NCBI GenBank assembly: GCA_002633005.1
Contig: NMRA01000159.1
Location: 512,473 to 576,472, forward strand
Length of the DNA: 64,000 bases
DNA from: Phoronis australis
Lineage: Eukaryota; Phoronida; Phoronidae
Reading direction: 5' to 3'
Shown: positions 45,951 through 58,000 of the stretch, piece after piece
How positions within the stretch are numbered: the first letter of the stretch is position 1
Layout: each line of letters opens with the position of its first letter
Translations under genes and position numbers: made by a program
Notes under the pieces: model-generated
What the model was told of the DNA's origin: nothing
The model's database searches: none
Seen by the model: the letters and a program-made list of their open reading frames with translations, nothing else

Positions 45951-47144
45951 ATGACCGGCATTTTATCACAGGCGACGACATCTCTCAACGCCTTTTGCCA
46001 TTACTTGAGTAGCGGGGCATCGACCGTGTTCAGCGTCAACTATGAGATCGTCTCATCTATTATTCATGTGTTGACGTCGGTCTGGTGGACAGCGGTGGCC
46101 ATATTCACCACTGTCTCTAACGTGTGCACCAGTGTTGCTGCGTTCATTATCGACTTATTGGAGGAATTGTTCAACCTGGCCTGCCTGCTTGTATGGATCG
46201 TTCAAAGTGTATGCAAGATTGTGATACGAGTTGTGTCGCTGGGAGAGTATCTCTTTTATCCCCTGGAAGTGTTGCTCTTCTATGCTTACGTCGGCATTCG
46301 TTTGATATTAAGTGGATCGTGGACCTGTGTAATGTATCTCTTGACAGCAGTATTAAGTTCAGTCGAGTTGACTTACGCTGGGGTAAGGCTTGGACTCGGT
46401 CAGATGTTTGATTCCTTCGACAAACTTGGATCATCTGTCATTTGGGTCATTGAGAACCTCAGACAAAGCGTAGTTGACGGCGCAACTAACGCCTGTTGTG
46501 AGATTTACACTTTATTGGGAAATGTCATTACCAGTATACTTCAGGCCACCAAGAGTGGCCTCTTTGAATTGGGTCGTTTCTGGGCAAACCTGTATACCAG
46601 CATGGGTGAATCGCTTACTCCGGAATCTTATTTTGGCATATTCGTCGTGATTGTTGTGTACATCATAACCATTTGGCTTCGAAAGTTCATAGGTGAGTAC
46701 GGGCTCACCTTTCCACCGGTCTTTCAGTTTGGCGAAGTCAACGAGAATGTACCAGCACCAGCTGACCACAGTGATGACTCATCCGACACTATGTCTGTGG
46801 CTTCTGTAGATTCTGATATCTCGGATTTTGCAGATGACTCTGATGTCGAAGAGATTGTGTCCGTCTTGAGTAGTCGAAATTTGAACCAGAGGCCGCCTAC
46901 ACCGTGTAAGCTAGGAACTTCGAGATCTACAAAAGATCTCGAGATCGAACTTGAGGCTGAGCGCGACAAGCGCATGTGCGTTGTTTGCCAAGATCAGGTG
47001 AAAAATGTGTTATTGCTTCCTTGTAGACATTTGTGTGCGTGCGTTGACTGTGCTCAACAACTGTTGAGGACGGTTGACTTGAACAGGAGAGTGTGTCCAT
47101 TGTGCAGGAGTCGGATTAAAGGAAGGATTGATGTGTTTACGTAA
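45951..47144 (+). CDS. RNF26: RNF26-like polytopic membrane RING E3 ubiquitin ligase
   Basis: The 397-residue protein begins at ATG 45951, ten bases after a good splice acceptor. An in-frame ATG at 45858 lies before that acceptor, so it is probably intronic. The first two thirds are strongly hydrophobic, with several likely membrane segments (about 33-62, 73-95, 101-121, 124-145 and 227-245). An acidic Ser/Asp-rich linker follows (about 264-305), then a short charged helix. The C-terminal RING has Cys343, Cys346, Cys358, His360, Cys364, Cys367, Cys382 and Cys385 in the order C-x2-C, C-x-H-x3-C-x2-C, CPLC, and ends IDVFT. This layout and the intronless coding region match vertebrate RNF26, an ER-membrane ligase that organises perinuclear vesicles and modulates STING. 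Other multi-pass RING proteins are less likely. Confidence 0.88.
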   Translation: MTGILSQATTSLNAFCHYLSSGASTVFSVNYEIVSSIIHVLTSVWWTAVAIFTTVSNVCTSVAAFIIDLLEELFNLACLLVWIVQSVCKIVIRVVSLGEYLFYPLEVLLFYAYVGIRLILSGSWTCVMYLLTAVLSSVELTYAGVRLGLGQMFDSFDKLGSSVIWVIENLRQSVVDGATNACCEIYTLLGNVITSILQATKSGLFELGRFWANLYTSMGESLTPESYFGIFVVIVVYIITIWLRKFIGEYGLTFPPVFQFGEVNENVPAPADHSDDSSDTMSVASVDSDISDFADDSDVEEIVSVLSSRNLNQRPPTPCKLGTSRSTKDLEIELEAERDKRMCVVCQDQVKNVLLLPCRHLCACVDCAQQLLRTVDLNRRVCPLCRSRIKGRIDVFT

Positions 47145-47454
47145 CAGCCGTGATCATCTTGTATTTTGATCAACAGACTGTGGTCATGAGGAAGTCAGTG
47201 CAGTAGACTCCTGACTAGTTCCCTGTCAAAACACTAGATGGCATAACAGCTATATGTTTAACCAGGGAAATTTGAAAAGACTCTTTAACACTTTTGTCAC
47301 AGGTTCGTAACTTGGTGATGTACACGAGCTCAAATCTCGTCACACAAGTCTACTCTGCTCTATCTAAATCTAATTGTGCCAGACAACTAGGTAAAAGTTC
47401 TAGTTATTCTGGCCAATGAGAAGGCACTATTACGTGTCAGCAGTATTTACTGGC

Positions 47455-47460
47455 AATAAA
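47455..47460 (+). terminator. Candidate poly(A) signal of the RNF26-like gene
   Basis: AATAAA about 310 bases after the stop codon, the first on this strand after the gene. Confidence 0.5.
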
Positions 47461-47469
47461 ACGAGAGGC

Positions 47470-49990
47470 GTGGTAATCGCTAATCAAATTTCAGTTAACA
47501 GTTTAATATTAGTTTATGTAGAAACTGGAATACATACTAGTAGTCTGTTGGACTTTTAAAGTGGAAGGATTTTGCTGTACACATAGCAACCATGGCTTAG
47601 CACTTTGATTGACATATTGTTGTCATGGAGTATTACAGTCCTGAAGAAGAGGTTGTGTCCTGTGCCTCGGTCTCAGGTGAGACATTCCAGTGACTGAAGT
47701 CTGCACAGCAGTATTTGAGCATAGATTGGGAGGCTGCTGGTCTCGCCAATTACTTGGAAGGCGTGTCCTCTCCTTGGGGTGTGTGATCAAACTAATGATT
47801 GACATGTTCATGCAGTGATTACTGGGTAGTTAGCATCTGAAAGATAAATTCTCACTAGCCCCATAAAGTTATTTGGGACTCCAGGAAATTGTACAAATTT
47901 AGCTAAATTTCTAATATCATATTTCAGATATGCACTGTTTTCCAAAATGTTGTTGAGAATTATTTTTTAATATTCTACTTTTGCATGATTTTTGTGAAAA
48001 ACAAACTTGAATGAAATGAAAATGGTAATTTATAAAACTTCTAATTTTTTTTGAGATTTCATCTTGAACATCTACATCAAATGAAATTTGGTTATGTAAT
48101 TGTATCATTTTGTTATGGATTTGACTTTCTTTTACTAAAGGTTGCCGCCTCGTGACCCAATTAATTGCAGGATTGGTGTGAAGTCTAACATCAAATTCTT
48201 CAGGTTTTCTACTTTCAGAAAATAATCTTTTGCTGTCAAGGTTAAAATGTATAGTTATGGCTAAAATACACTGACCTGACATTAAGGTACTTCATTACCT
48301 TAAATTGACCTGTAACCTTTTGAGTGGCTACCATTGGGAAACGTGAGATCACATGCAATTGATTTGAAGTGATTTACTTTACAGTTTGGAATGATTGGCC
48401 AATCCTGTCAAAATCAAGAACTTCTTTTTCTTTGCCAATCCATGTCGGGTCATATACCAGCGCTACATCCAAGCAGCGAACTTTTGATCTAAACTGATTA
48501 TCGATAAAAAATTGTTCTCAACTTGTTCCCGAAACTCAGGTGGGAAGTAGTTGCAAAGAACAGATAGTTCATTATTCCGCTAGACCCGCAATGTGCAAAA
48601 GATGGCCATACCAAGTCAACTGGTAGAGGCTGATCATAACCTATGACATACTTTTTCTTTCGAAGCCCTGATCACTTTCAGTTTGACTAAGGAACAATTT
48701 GACACTAATGTCTAAAAAGTAATTGGCTTAAACCAAAATTTGGTTTATTGTCACTTAAAACTGAATAAATGAGTCTGCCTTTGAAGTTATGTTAAGATCT
48801 TTTCAGCAAGTTTGGGTGGTTAGGCATATTTCTTCAAAATTGCATATTTTAACCTCTTAAAAATTCACAAAGCGTGTGGAATTTGATTTTTGACTTTATA
48901 CCTTTCTTTCGTTAATTGGATCATGTGAACATGCCTTTTAGTAACATTTAGCAAAAAAGGTGCATTTACAGCAAAACAACATTTGCTATCAATAATGTGA
49001 CCAAATTTTGTTTGAAATAAGTGTTCAAGCTGAAGTCTCAAAAACGCTTACAGTTTTCTAATTGTATCTCTTAGATATTTTATAAAGATCATAAAATTTC
49101 TATTTTTGTTATTGTGAGCTTTTTCTGCATCTCTGTAGTATGATCACTTAGAAACACATACAATGGACATCAGCTTAGCTGCAGCAATTCATACTTTTAT
49201 GCTAGGCATGGTATCGTCTTGATGTTGGCATTAAAACTAAACATTTCATATGTTGAGCTTGGTTCGCTGCATGTTTAAAGTGTGCTTGATCCGAGGCCAA
49301 AAACCATGTTTGATTCTGGTCTCTAACCCGACTCATTTTGAGACCTGTGCCTACCGACTGAAAAAAATAATTCAAGCACGATCAATTTCAGCCGAAGTTT
49401 TTTTTGAAAAGCTGTATAAAGGCACATAAGAAATGATAAGCAAGCTCGAAAATGCCATGATTTGCCAAGCGATAGTAAAATAACATGCATTGTTTTTGCT
49501 CGTCTCAAGTTGCTTTTCGTCACTGAAAAAAGTGAGCGAACTAAAAAAGTATCGTACCACCGGCTAAATTTTCAAACTAAGCCAGAGAGCAGAACCAACT
49601 ATGCTTTTTTGGCCCAATGATAAAATAGGTCAGGCCCTTAACAAGAACACCAGTCCAGCAATATTGGTGTGTACATAGAGTTCGCATTGTAAACTATTAT
49701 AGCCCTAGGCTACCACTAATGTTTTACAGGTCAGGAATTGCAAGGAATTCAATGTCTTGTGGATTTCACCAACACAGTTGGTCAGGTTGCATGACTGAGG
49801 GGGTTTATGGGCCTCCGTTTGTTATTTCTCAGTCTACTGTGGGGGTTGGGGGTGGGCACTAGCATTCGCAAAATTGTTTCCAAATTATCTCTTAGTCAAA
49901 TGGAAGACAATTCCTGGTCTTGGATATCACATTTGACAGACCAATTCATATAGGAAACAAAAAGTCGAGGTTAATGCAAAGCAACTTCAC
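47470..49990. other. No recognised gene; one old repeat
   Basis: It contains the repeat copy at 47925-48260. The rest is AT-rich and without signatures. Confidence 0.5.
47925..48260 (+). repeat. Old interspersed repeat, copy 2
   Basis: Homologous to 10195-10550 in the same orientation, with shared blocks in the same order. The minus-strand 121-codon ORF over it has no domain. Confidence 0.6.
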
Positions 49991-49996
49991 ATGATT

Positions 49997-52900
49997 TATT
50001 TTCAAATCTGGCGTATTCTTCATGACATACAGTCCTCGTCTCCATAGCAACATATGTACATTACATCCAACAGAAAATTTCTCATTTAAAACACAAGCAG
50101 ATCTCAGTTACAGGGTGTGTGCATTTTTAGCAGTGACTTGTTGACCACTCACACATGTAAGAATCAACGTGTGTCCACTGTAGGTGAACTTTTAGAGTGT
50201 CTTCGACAGTAACTGTCGTGTAAATTTGGCGAGATGACACAAAATTGTGTGAGGGGAAGACGAGCATTTCACAAGTAAACCAGAGACATTTGCAGACTAG
50301 CAAAATCGATCAGATGGCGATGCTAGAACACTGAATTATGGGAACAACCTCACCACTTCTCATACATGCGCAAAATTTTTTGCACATCTCACCAATGTGT
50401 GGCTTTACGGAACACCAGGTACGTATACAAAAACCCTGTATTCACCCATATTACGCAAGCAATACATTTCAACATTCAGCCATAATAAATACAAATATAC
50501 ATGTTCCAGGGAATCCATTCAGCTTAATGGCCACCTCTGAAGAATTGTTATTAGTTTTACTTTAATTTAAATTCCTCGCCTGTCTGTTGTATTCTGCTAT
50601 TTCAATATAACCTTGTTTCTTATTAAATCGAACAGCCTGGCCTGCCTGGGTATTAACGAAACAAATTTGGTATCTCAGACATAGTATGAGAATGTATGAG
50701 TGCCAAGACTGCACCAGAGTAACGTTATACTATTTTCAATGACTAATTATGCAGCTACAACAACCAGCAGACAATATTTTGGAAAATTGGAGTCATTCAC
50801 AAAAAAATTTACAAGTTTATGAAAAGGTTACAATTCTGACGACTATTTGAGTTTTAGACATATAGCTCCTGGTATTTGATTATAAAGTGGTTTGGTTCAC
50901 ATGAAGTTCTGCTTGCCGACATATTGGAATTTCAAATGATTTCAGTCAAGTTACTCAATGCACAAAAATTCAGCAACACCAGTAGAGAAACAGTATAGTC
51001 AACTAAAATTAGAAATTTACAAAATAATGTTACACCATCTTTGTGCATTGCAGCTGTAGAAAGAGAAGGATTTTGTTAAAGGACATACCCAGTAAACATG
51101 ATACAAAACAATGGAGAGCAGACCACAACTGACAAATGGATACCAAACAGATATCAAAACATAGCGCATATATATAAATTATCACATTTTCCTATCGAAA
51201 CCAAGTATTGAGTAAAAATATAAAAATACAATTCATCCATTTTGCCCAGGTTCTCATAGGAAGGGTTTCAATAATGCAAAAACACATGACCCACAAAACT
51301 GGGTAAAAACATTATAAATACCAAATTTGTATACAGTAACATTTGATACAAGCCAGTGTGTTGAGATCTGTTTGCAAAAACGATGCATTTCTTCGTGAAA
51401 CCAATCAACACACAAGTTCAAGAAACCAGCAAAAATTGACAAGCCGGTATCATTTGGACAAAGACAGGACCACCGTAAAACATTACACGACACTACATGG
51501 GTAAATAAGAGTGCCGCATTTGTGTTGACGCCAACGGAATCTTCACTCGCTGCACGTGCAACTGTGGCACACACAGGCCAGCCAACAGTTGTTTCAGAGA
51601 AACAAAAACAACTGTTACTGTTACTGCTGTAGGCAGCAAACCATTTTGATTCACTAAGAGGAGCCACAATCACAAACAAGAGAATTACTAAGCAAGGAAA
51701 ACAGGCAAATTCAACCCTCCCTAGGCCCCTCTTTTCATGGCGTCGGTGTTTGACTTAGTAACACGAATGTCTACTCAAAAAATTTTGAACTTCAGTGCAT
51801 TTCTTATTCCCAAATGTCAAAAGGATTTTTTGTATTGATCAACATGAATGAATTGAACATTTATTATTCGTTGAAACGTCCAGCTTGGCATCCAATCGTA
51901 ACCCTTCACCAGGTCAAAAAGCACAATGGCACTCCTTCTCCAAACTATCAACCAATAAGATGATGACATTGGTGCTAATGAATATTCATCGAATAAAAAG
52001 ACCTTAAATTCCTCCACTATGGTGTACAGTGCAACATAACAGTAAAGGATGACAATAGATAAACACTAATGTATTTAACATGATTAAGGCAACCTATAGC
52101 TATGTCTTGTTCCATCACCTGTGGGAGAAAAAAGGTGCCTCAGTTCATTTTGCAGTGAAAATCGCCTTTATTATGTTCTAGTATTGGAGAATACACGCAT
52201 GTGTCAATGCCATAGAGGTATTCTACATGCGGATAGAATTGCTGCCTTTTGAGAAAGTGGGCGCTTTGTTACTGGTCAGAAGTGATCTCTTGCTATCCCT
52301 TGAAGAACATTGACAATACAGCTATGAATTGAAAAGGAATGCTGCACGACCTTCACCTTCAAAAAAATGTTTAATCCACAACTATTGGGAAGAAAAATTG
52401 GAAAATGTGATAAAGCATCGTAAAATGCACAGCGTGTGAAATTTGATCGTCACTCTTAACAGTTTTTGTTCAGTTCAAGCTAAATCGAAAGAGAGGTAAG
52501 TTCCAACCAGTGAGAGAGTTGGATGAATACGACACTCTATTTTACAGCTACGGCACAACGCAATTTGACACAAGGCCTAAACTGTGCAAATATAAACAAC
52601 TTCCAGACAATTTTTCAGGTGTTGACAACAGTGACATCTGTGTGTTACATCACAAACCAGCAAGCACATGCAGTTCAATGTGAAGTGGTTACAAACCAGT
52701 AATAGTCCCATACATGGGTCCTGCATATTGAGAACCAGTTTTCTCTACTGAATATGCATCAAAAAGGTTCTCAAAATCCTGGACCCTCATGACTCTTGCT
52801 CACGATCAAATTATTAGAGTCCATAAGGCACATTCTTACAGCGCAATGCCAACTTCTGGTTTCTGAAACTGGGTATCAAACCAATAATCTTTTCTCATTG

Positions 52901-54114
52901 GCTCTCACATTTTTAGTTTTGTCGTTCCAATTTTTGTCGAAAGTGTGGCCTTGCAAGATTCAAAATTTTGAAGCCTGCGTACATTAAATTTTTTACTTGT
53001 ATCAATTACCCTATCTTGTAGGATAAAGTTTTGGGAAAGTTGTGCTCAACCATTTCCTGTCTTATTACACTACATGTTCTTTTCAGGCAACGAGAGACTC
53101 TTGTGGCTTTCATTAAAACTTGGTCTCACAGTTACTGCGTATAGTTCATTATATCAAGAACATGCGCCCGCTAATGTTTCGTTGATAGTCACCTGAAGCA
53201 CTATATACTGCTTTACCAGATGAAAGACAAGCTGGTAAAGTTTTAATTTAAAGCCTATCTTCAACGGTAACACCCGTAAATTTGGTTCCTAGAGTATGTT
53301 AAGAGCATCAATCTGGGCCCACTAGTGCCATAAATTTCCAAATGTAACGAACTGTTAGGCGTATTGGCTTGCTTTTGTCTACGTCACAGCCAGAATCACC
53401 TTTCAGTTGAAACAGCTTTGAATAATACCCGCACGCAATGGTGTTCTATTCAGACCCCTATTCAACATAACCTTTTGTTGTCGGTGGTGGGATCTCGCGG
53501 TGACGCAACATGGCACGAAAAGGCAGCTTCATTTATCATTTGACGGGCTTACATTTGCATGAATGAACTCGCATTTACTTATTTTACTAAAACTTTGCTA
53601 GTACTATCGGGTTAGTCCAATACATCCAAAATAACAAAATTCCGTTGAAGTTAGGCTTTAAATTTCACAATTGAGCAAAAGGTACATTGACAATACCAAT
53701 TTGACGGTCCCAGTCACAATTCTCGAATAAATAATTTCTTACAAAACTTCTTTTTACTGCAAACAGCACACTCTTGTTTATGTCGAGTCCAAGCCTGACC
53801 TTGACCCGTGGAGCAGCTTGCATAGCTGGGTCAAACTCCGATACACTCTTACCCTTGTGTATCTGCATGCATAGCTGAACAAAGTATTCCAAAAGGTGGC
53901 GTTGACCCGAGTTCAGCAAACCACGGCAAGTGGCTGTGTGTGACCGAATGTCACTTTCATTCCTAAGCATAGCTTAGTCCACAAAGGCTTCGAAGCACAC
54001 AGGATGTTGGCGGCTAACATCTTCCACTTTCCACAGCAAGATTATGCACATTACACTAGCAGAGTTTCTCACACAACTGCTCCCCAGCACAGCTTAACAA
54101 CAGAGTGCTAAGTA
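49997..54114 (-). other. Possible long MEGF8 3' UTR
   Basis: No gene is recognised in these 4.1 kb. A minus-strand AATAAA lies at 50002-49997 and the base composition is uniform, so part or all may be the MEGF8 3' UTR. ORFs at 51254-51679 and 53665-53970 (minus) have no domains. Transcript evidence would be needed. Confidence 0.35.
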
Positions 54115-55004
54115 TCACGTGTTGACACTTGTCCGTCTCCGTGCAGTGTTTGGTTTTTGGCTATGATGCAAGTGTGGATACAGCACCCGCATTGTCATGA
54201 GAGCGGAGCCAATGCATGCGCAAGCGGGAGCCATAGCGCCCCCTGGCATCTGAAACATGACCGTTCCTACTGCAGCAATACCATCGTCCAGTGGCTCGAT
54301 AGCCAGAGGGTTAATTGAGTGCACATTATCCGTTCCAGTATTAGCAGCATCATGTAAATGTTTATGTGCCGATTTTGACCGACTTGTCCGACGTCTCATT
54401 CCTGCTGTCGCTGTCGGCGACAACAGGGGACTGGTCTCCTGGTCGATGATGACGAGTGCGTTGGCGAATGGACGCGAGGCCATGTGTTTCATCTCCTGTT
54501 GCCGCTGGATACGAGACTGCCTCAGGTCCATGTGCTGTTTAGCCTTCCATACAAGAACACATAGGGAGAGGAAGAGAAAGAAACAAGAGAAAAATACAGA
54601 GAAGAAGACAAACAGATCAATGTGTGGTTGATCCTGTAGGAAAAATACATGGCCCTGTGTTCTATCACTGTTATTGTCTCCGACGCCACGCAGCACCATA
54701 TAGAACCGCGCCGTCTTTAGCGGGTGGTTCTTCTCAGGCAGTGTGATGACAAGGCGATACGTGACATTGTAGACAACAAAAAAACGGTTGGGATCAAATA
54801 CGGTGACGTAGGTAGTACGTGGACCATCATGAGCCACTATCTCCTCCAGCGTGTATGCACTACTATTGGTGTCAGCACTACGCCTTCGTCGTCCCTGCTG
54901 GGCGCTGGTGTATTTAGGGTCGACAGTGACGTCGTGTCGTGATGTGGAATGGTTGGGAGTGACCACAAATGTATCTTCACTTGGTGAGAAGTAAACATCG
55001 ACTC
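54115..55004 (-). CDS. MEGF8: MEGF8 last coding exon
   Basis: Acceptor GTGCCTTTCAG. It encodes VDVYFSPSEDTF, the RRRRS run, DQPHIDLFVFF (start of the transmembrane helix), VWKAKQ, the MASRPFA motif, EPLDDGIAAVGTVMFQMPGG and the stop at 54115-54117. The cytoplasmic tail is shorter than in mammals. Confidence 0.95.
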
Positions 55005-58000
55005 CTGAAAGGCACAATATAATAGAAAAATTAATGAAAAATGAGAAAAAATTAAGAGTACTTGCATGTATCAATCAGGTAAGTGATCTTAATCTGGGAA
55101 CACGACTTATCACGAATTTTGAAATTGATGTATTATTATCTCTTGGGTTGACCTAACTCCAAAAAACAAAAATTAGTTGTGCAAGCGTCTTTATATAAAA
55201 AACAAAAATCAAGCAACTCATCACAACTTTGTCGACATTCTTGCTCACAATCCTAGCCATGCTGCAGGTTTAATATGAAGTATTTAAAATACGTATCTCA
55301 TCAAATACAAGTACGGTAGGAGGCAGTGTGACCTAGTGTGATAGGTGCTTGCTTTCTTTACTCCAGGTCATGAGTTCAAGTCCCACTGGGCCACACTGTT
55401 AAACCCTTGAATCAGGTTTTAAGTCCTCAGCTCCGTAACTCTATGTTTAGTTAAGCATAAAAATGGTTCAGTGCAATGGGTCCACATGATTGGCCTGCGC
55501 ACGTCTGGTGCAACATGTATCGGACTGCCACGGCAACATCCAATAGAACAAAATATATGTCTACTAACATCTTTTAAAATTTCAACCCCTTTCATTTCTG
55601 TGGATCCAGCATTTTTTCTTCCACAATCCAAATTCTTGAGAGGCAGTTGACACTGTTTTCCATGGGATAAATAATGCCAAAAGGGGGCGCATAAGCTGAT
55701 GACTTTTAAGTTAAAAAAACTGCCAACAGCTGGTGTTTTGTCTACTTTTCTTCTACAAGTATTTAGGATCAGTTGTCTAAAATTTGCTGAAATTGTCATT
55801 ACCACCGATCAAAATTTATCCCCAAAATGAACGAAGGCCAATTTTACAGATGCTGGTAGTTTTTCAAACTTAAGCATCACAGTTATTAATCATTCCCCCT
55901 AAGTGTTCAAATAAGTTAAATGTCAAAAAATCTGTGATCAGTCATGTTCTCACTTTGCCAGATCTTCTTGTGCAGTCACTCTTAAGTTAAAGATGTCATG
56001 TCTCATTAAATTGTGAATATGCAAATGATGTACTAGTTTACAAACAACCCGAGTCTTCTGGTGGGCCGGAAACCATCCGAGAACCAGTTACCATTAAATT
56101 CATTGCAATCTCTCGCGAAAATCTCGTTTTGCGAGACTATTTTTATGAAAATGAGTATGGAAATATTTCATTGTTACCCTAAAGAAACAAGGCACAGTGT
56201 TTTATTATTTGTTAATTTCCCTATCAAATAACAGATTTTTTTATAATTAATCTACATGCGTTTTTAAGTGTATCAGTGGTGGTGTCTTTTTTAAATCCGC
56301 AATTTATTTACAAATAGTTTCTATTCCCCATTACACTTGTACACACAGTTCTACATGAAGTCACTAGGTGGCACTTGCTACAAATTTAAGTGTTCACGGT
56401 TTTAATGAGACATAGCATCTTTATGAACACTAAGGTAAAACCAAAATCGTTACCACACTTGCAGAGACGTAGAGACAAGATTCATAGATTGTCCAAAGTC
56501 ACAACGAAGGCTGATCAAGGACCTTGTTCTAAAATCTGGAATTTGGTACTCTCCGCTCATTTTGCACAAGAATAATTGCCAAAATTGTTATTTTTCAATG
56601 GCCGATTACATTTGCACAAATAGCGTAATTTTTACTAAATTTTTGTTATACGACATCTACACAGGGCAAACCATGCTTGTAAGAGTCAAAAGTTTTATAA
56701 ATCTTTATTTTTGGGGAGAAATTGACAAAATAGAACATTACTACACTTGTTGGACGCATTGTGTGCTAAATAAGCGAGCCCTTACCGCACTATTGAACAA
56801 GTCTCGACATTAGGCACCGTTGCCATCAACATTTCACTCAATGTGTATATCTACAACCATCCAATCACACTGAAGCACTAACTACAGATTCACATACCTC
56901 CCTTTCCCATCTCAACCATCGCCCTGATGTTCACATTCAGATACTTAGGCTGAACAGCGAAGAACAGTGTGCGGCCGTACTGGAGCCAGGGGGCCAGAAG
57001 ATGATCACACCGTTTGACAGAATTGGAGAGGAAACAGTACTCCGCGTCGACATTCATAAGACGGTAGCATTGGTGGCCATCGGTGGGCGTGCCGATGTAC
57101 GACTCACTGCAGGTGGCGCACTGGAACAGAAATAAGAAGGCACGCTTAAGTAATGATACTTAAATGGTTGAGTTACAGCAGAAGCCAAAAGAAAACGGAC
57201 AAAATACCATTCTTGTGTCATGACATTCAATTGTGTCAGCAGATATTTTCCCGCTTAATTTTGGTTGCAAATGCAATCTCTTCTTGCAATCTCACAATGC
57301 TGTCACAATGTCTCAAAATCATTATCAGGAACTAAACCAATTATCAATTTGCAAAAATACATGCGTAGGATTTATGTTTGCCTGAAGACAGGAAAAATGT
57401 CCCAATCAACATTTTAATGCATTTTGCATGCAAGACGAGCCAAGTAAGTAATATGGCAGCTTTGATCATTATGTTTGATTTATTGGGTTGCCCATTTCCA
57501 ATATAAATAACACTATCACATATTTTAACAAATTCACCGAACAAACTGTCGCAAATTACTTCTTCAAATGTTCAATACACAGTACATGTATCAGTTGTAA
57601 GTAGTATGGCGAGGATATCGGTCGTCTGTGTACGTTGTGCACTGTAACATCAAGAGATATCATAACATATGTTTAAGAATGATTGTGTCTAAACTACAGG
57701 AATAGTGAAGAGCTTTTTCACTTCATTAGTTTTGCAGTAAATTTGCAGTCATTCCCCGGCCAACTCCGCTTGCACTCCGCCATCATGACAGGAGAATTAT
57801 GGGTCATTTTTACATTTTTCTTATAGCTTGTACTGTATGAGTAATACGTACAAATTTAAGCCAATCAGAACATCAATTTTCTAACACCCTATATATGGCA
57901 GCACTATGTTTGCTGAAAATGTCATGACCATTTCTGTGATTTAAGACGGGGATTTTTTTGTCCTTTAAAAGCTGTTCTCCCACGACCCACTCACTCACAA

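Noticed and set aside
51254-51679. 141-aa minus ORF
   Set aside because: Cys/Ser-rich but without a signal peptide, domain or conserved spacing that I recognise; probably chance in the possible 3' UTR.
53665-53970. 101-aa minus ORF below the MEGF8 stop
   Set aside because: No recognisable domain, no splice link, and it lies in the likely 3' UTR.
54257-54942. Plus-strand ORFs opposite the last MEGF8 exon
   Set aside because: Antisense shadows of a well-supported coding exon.
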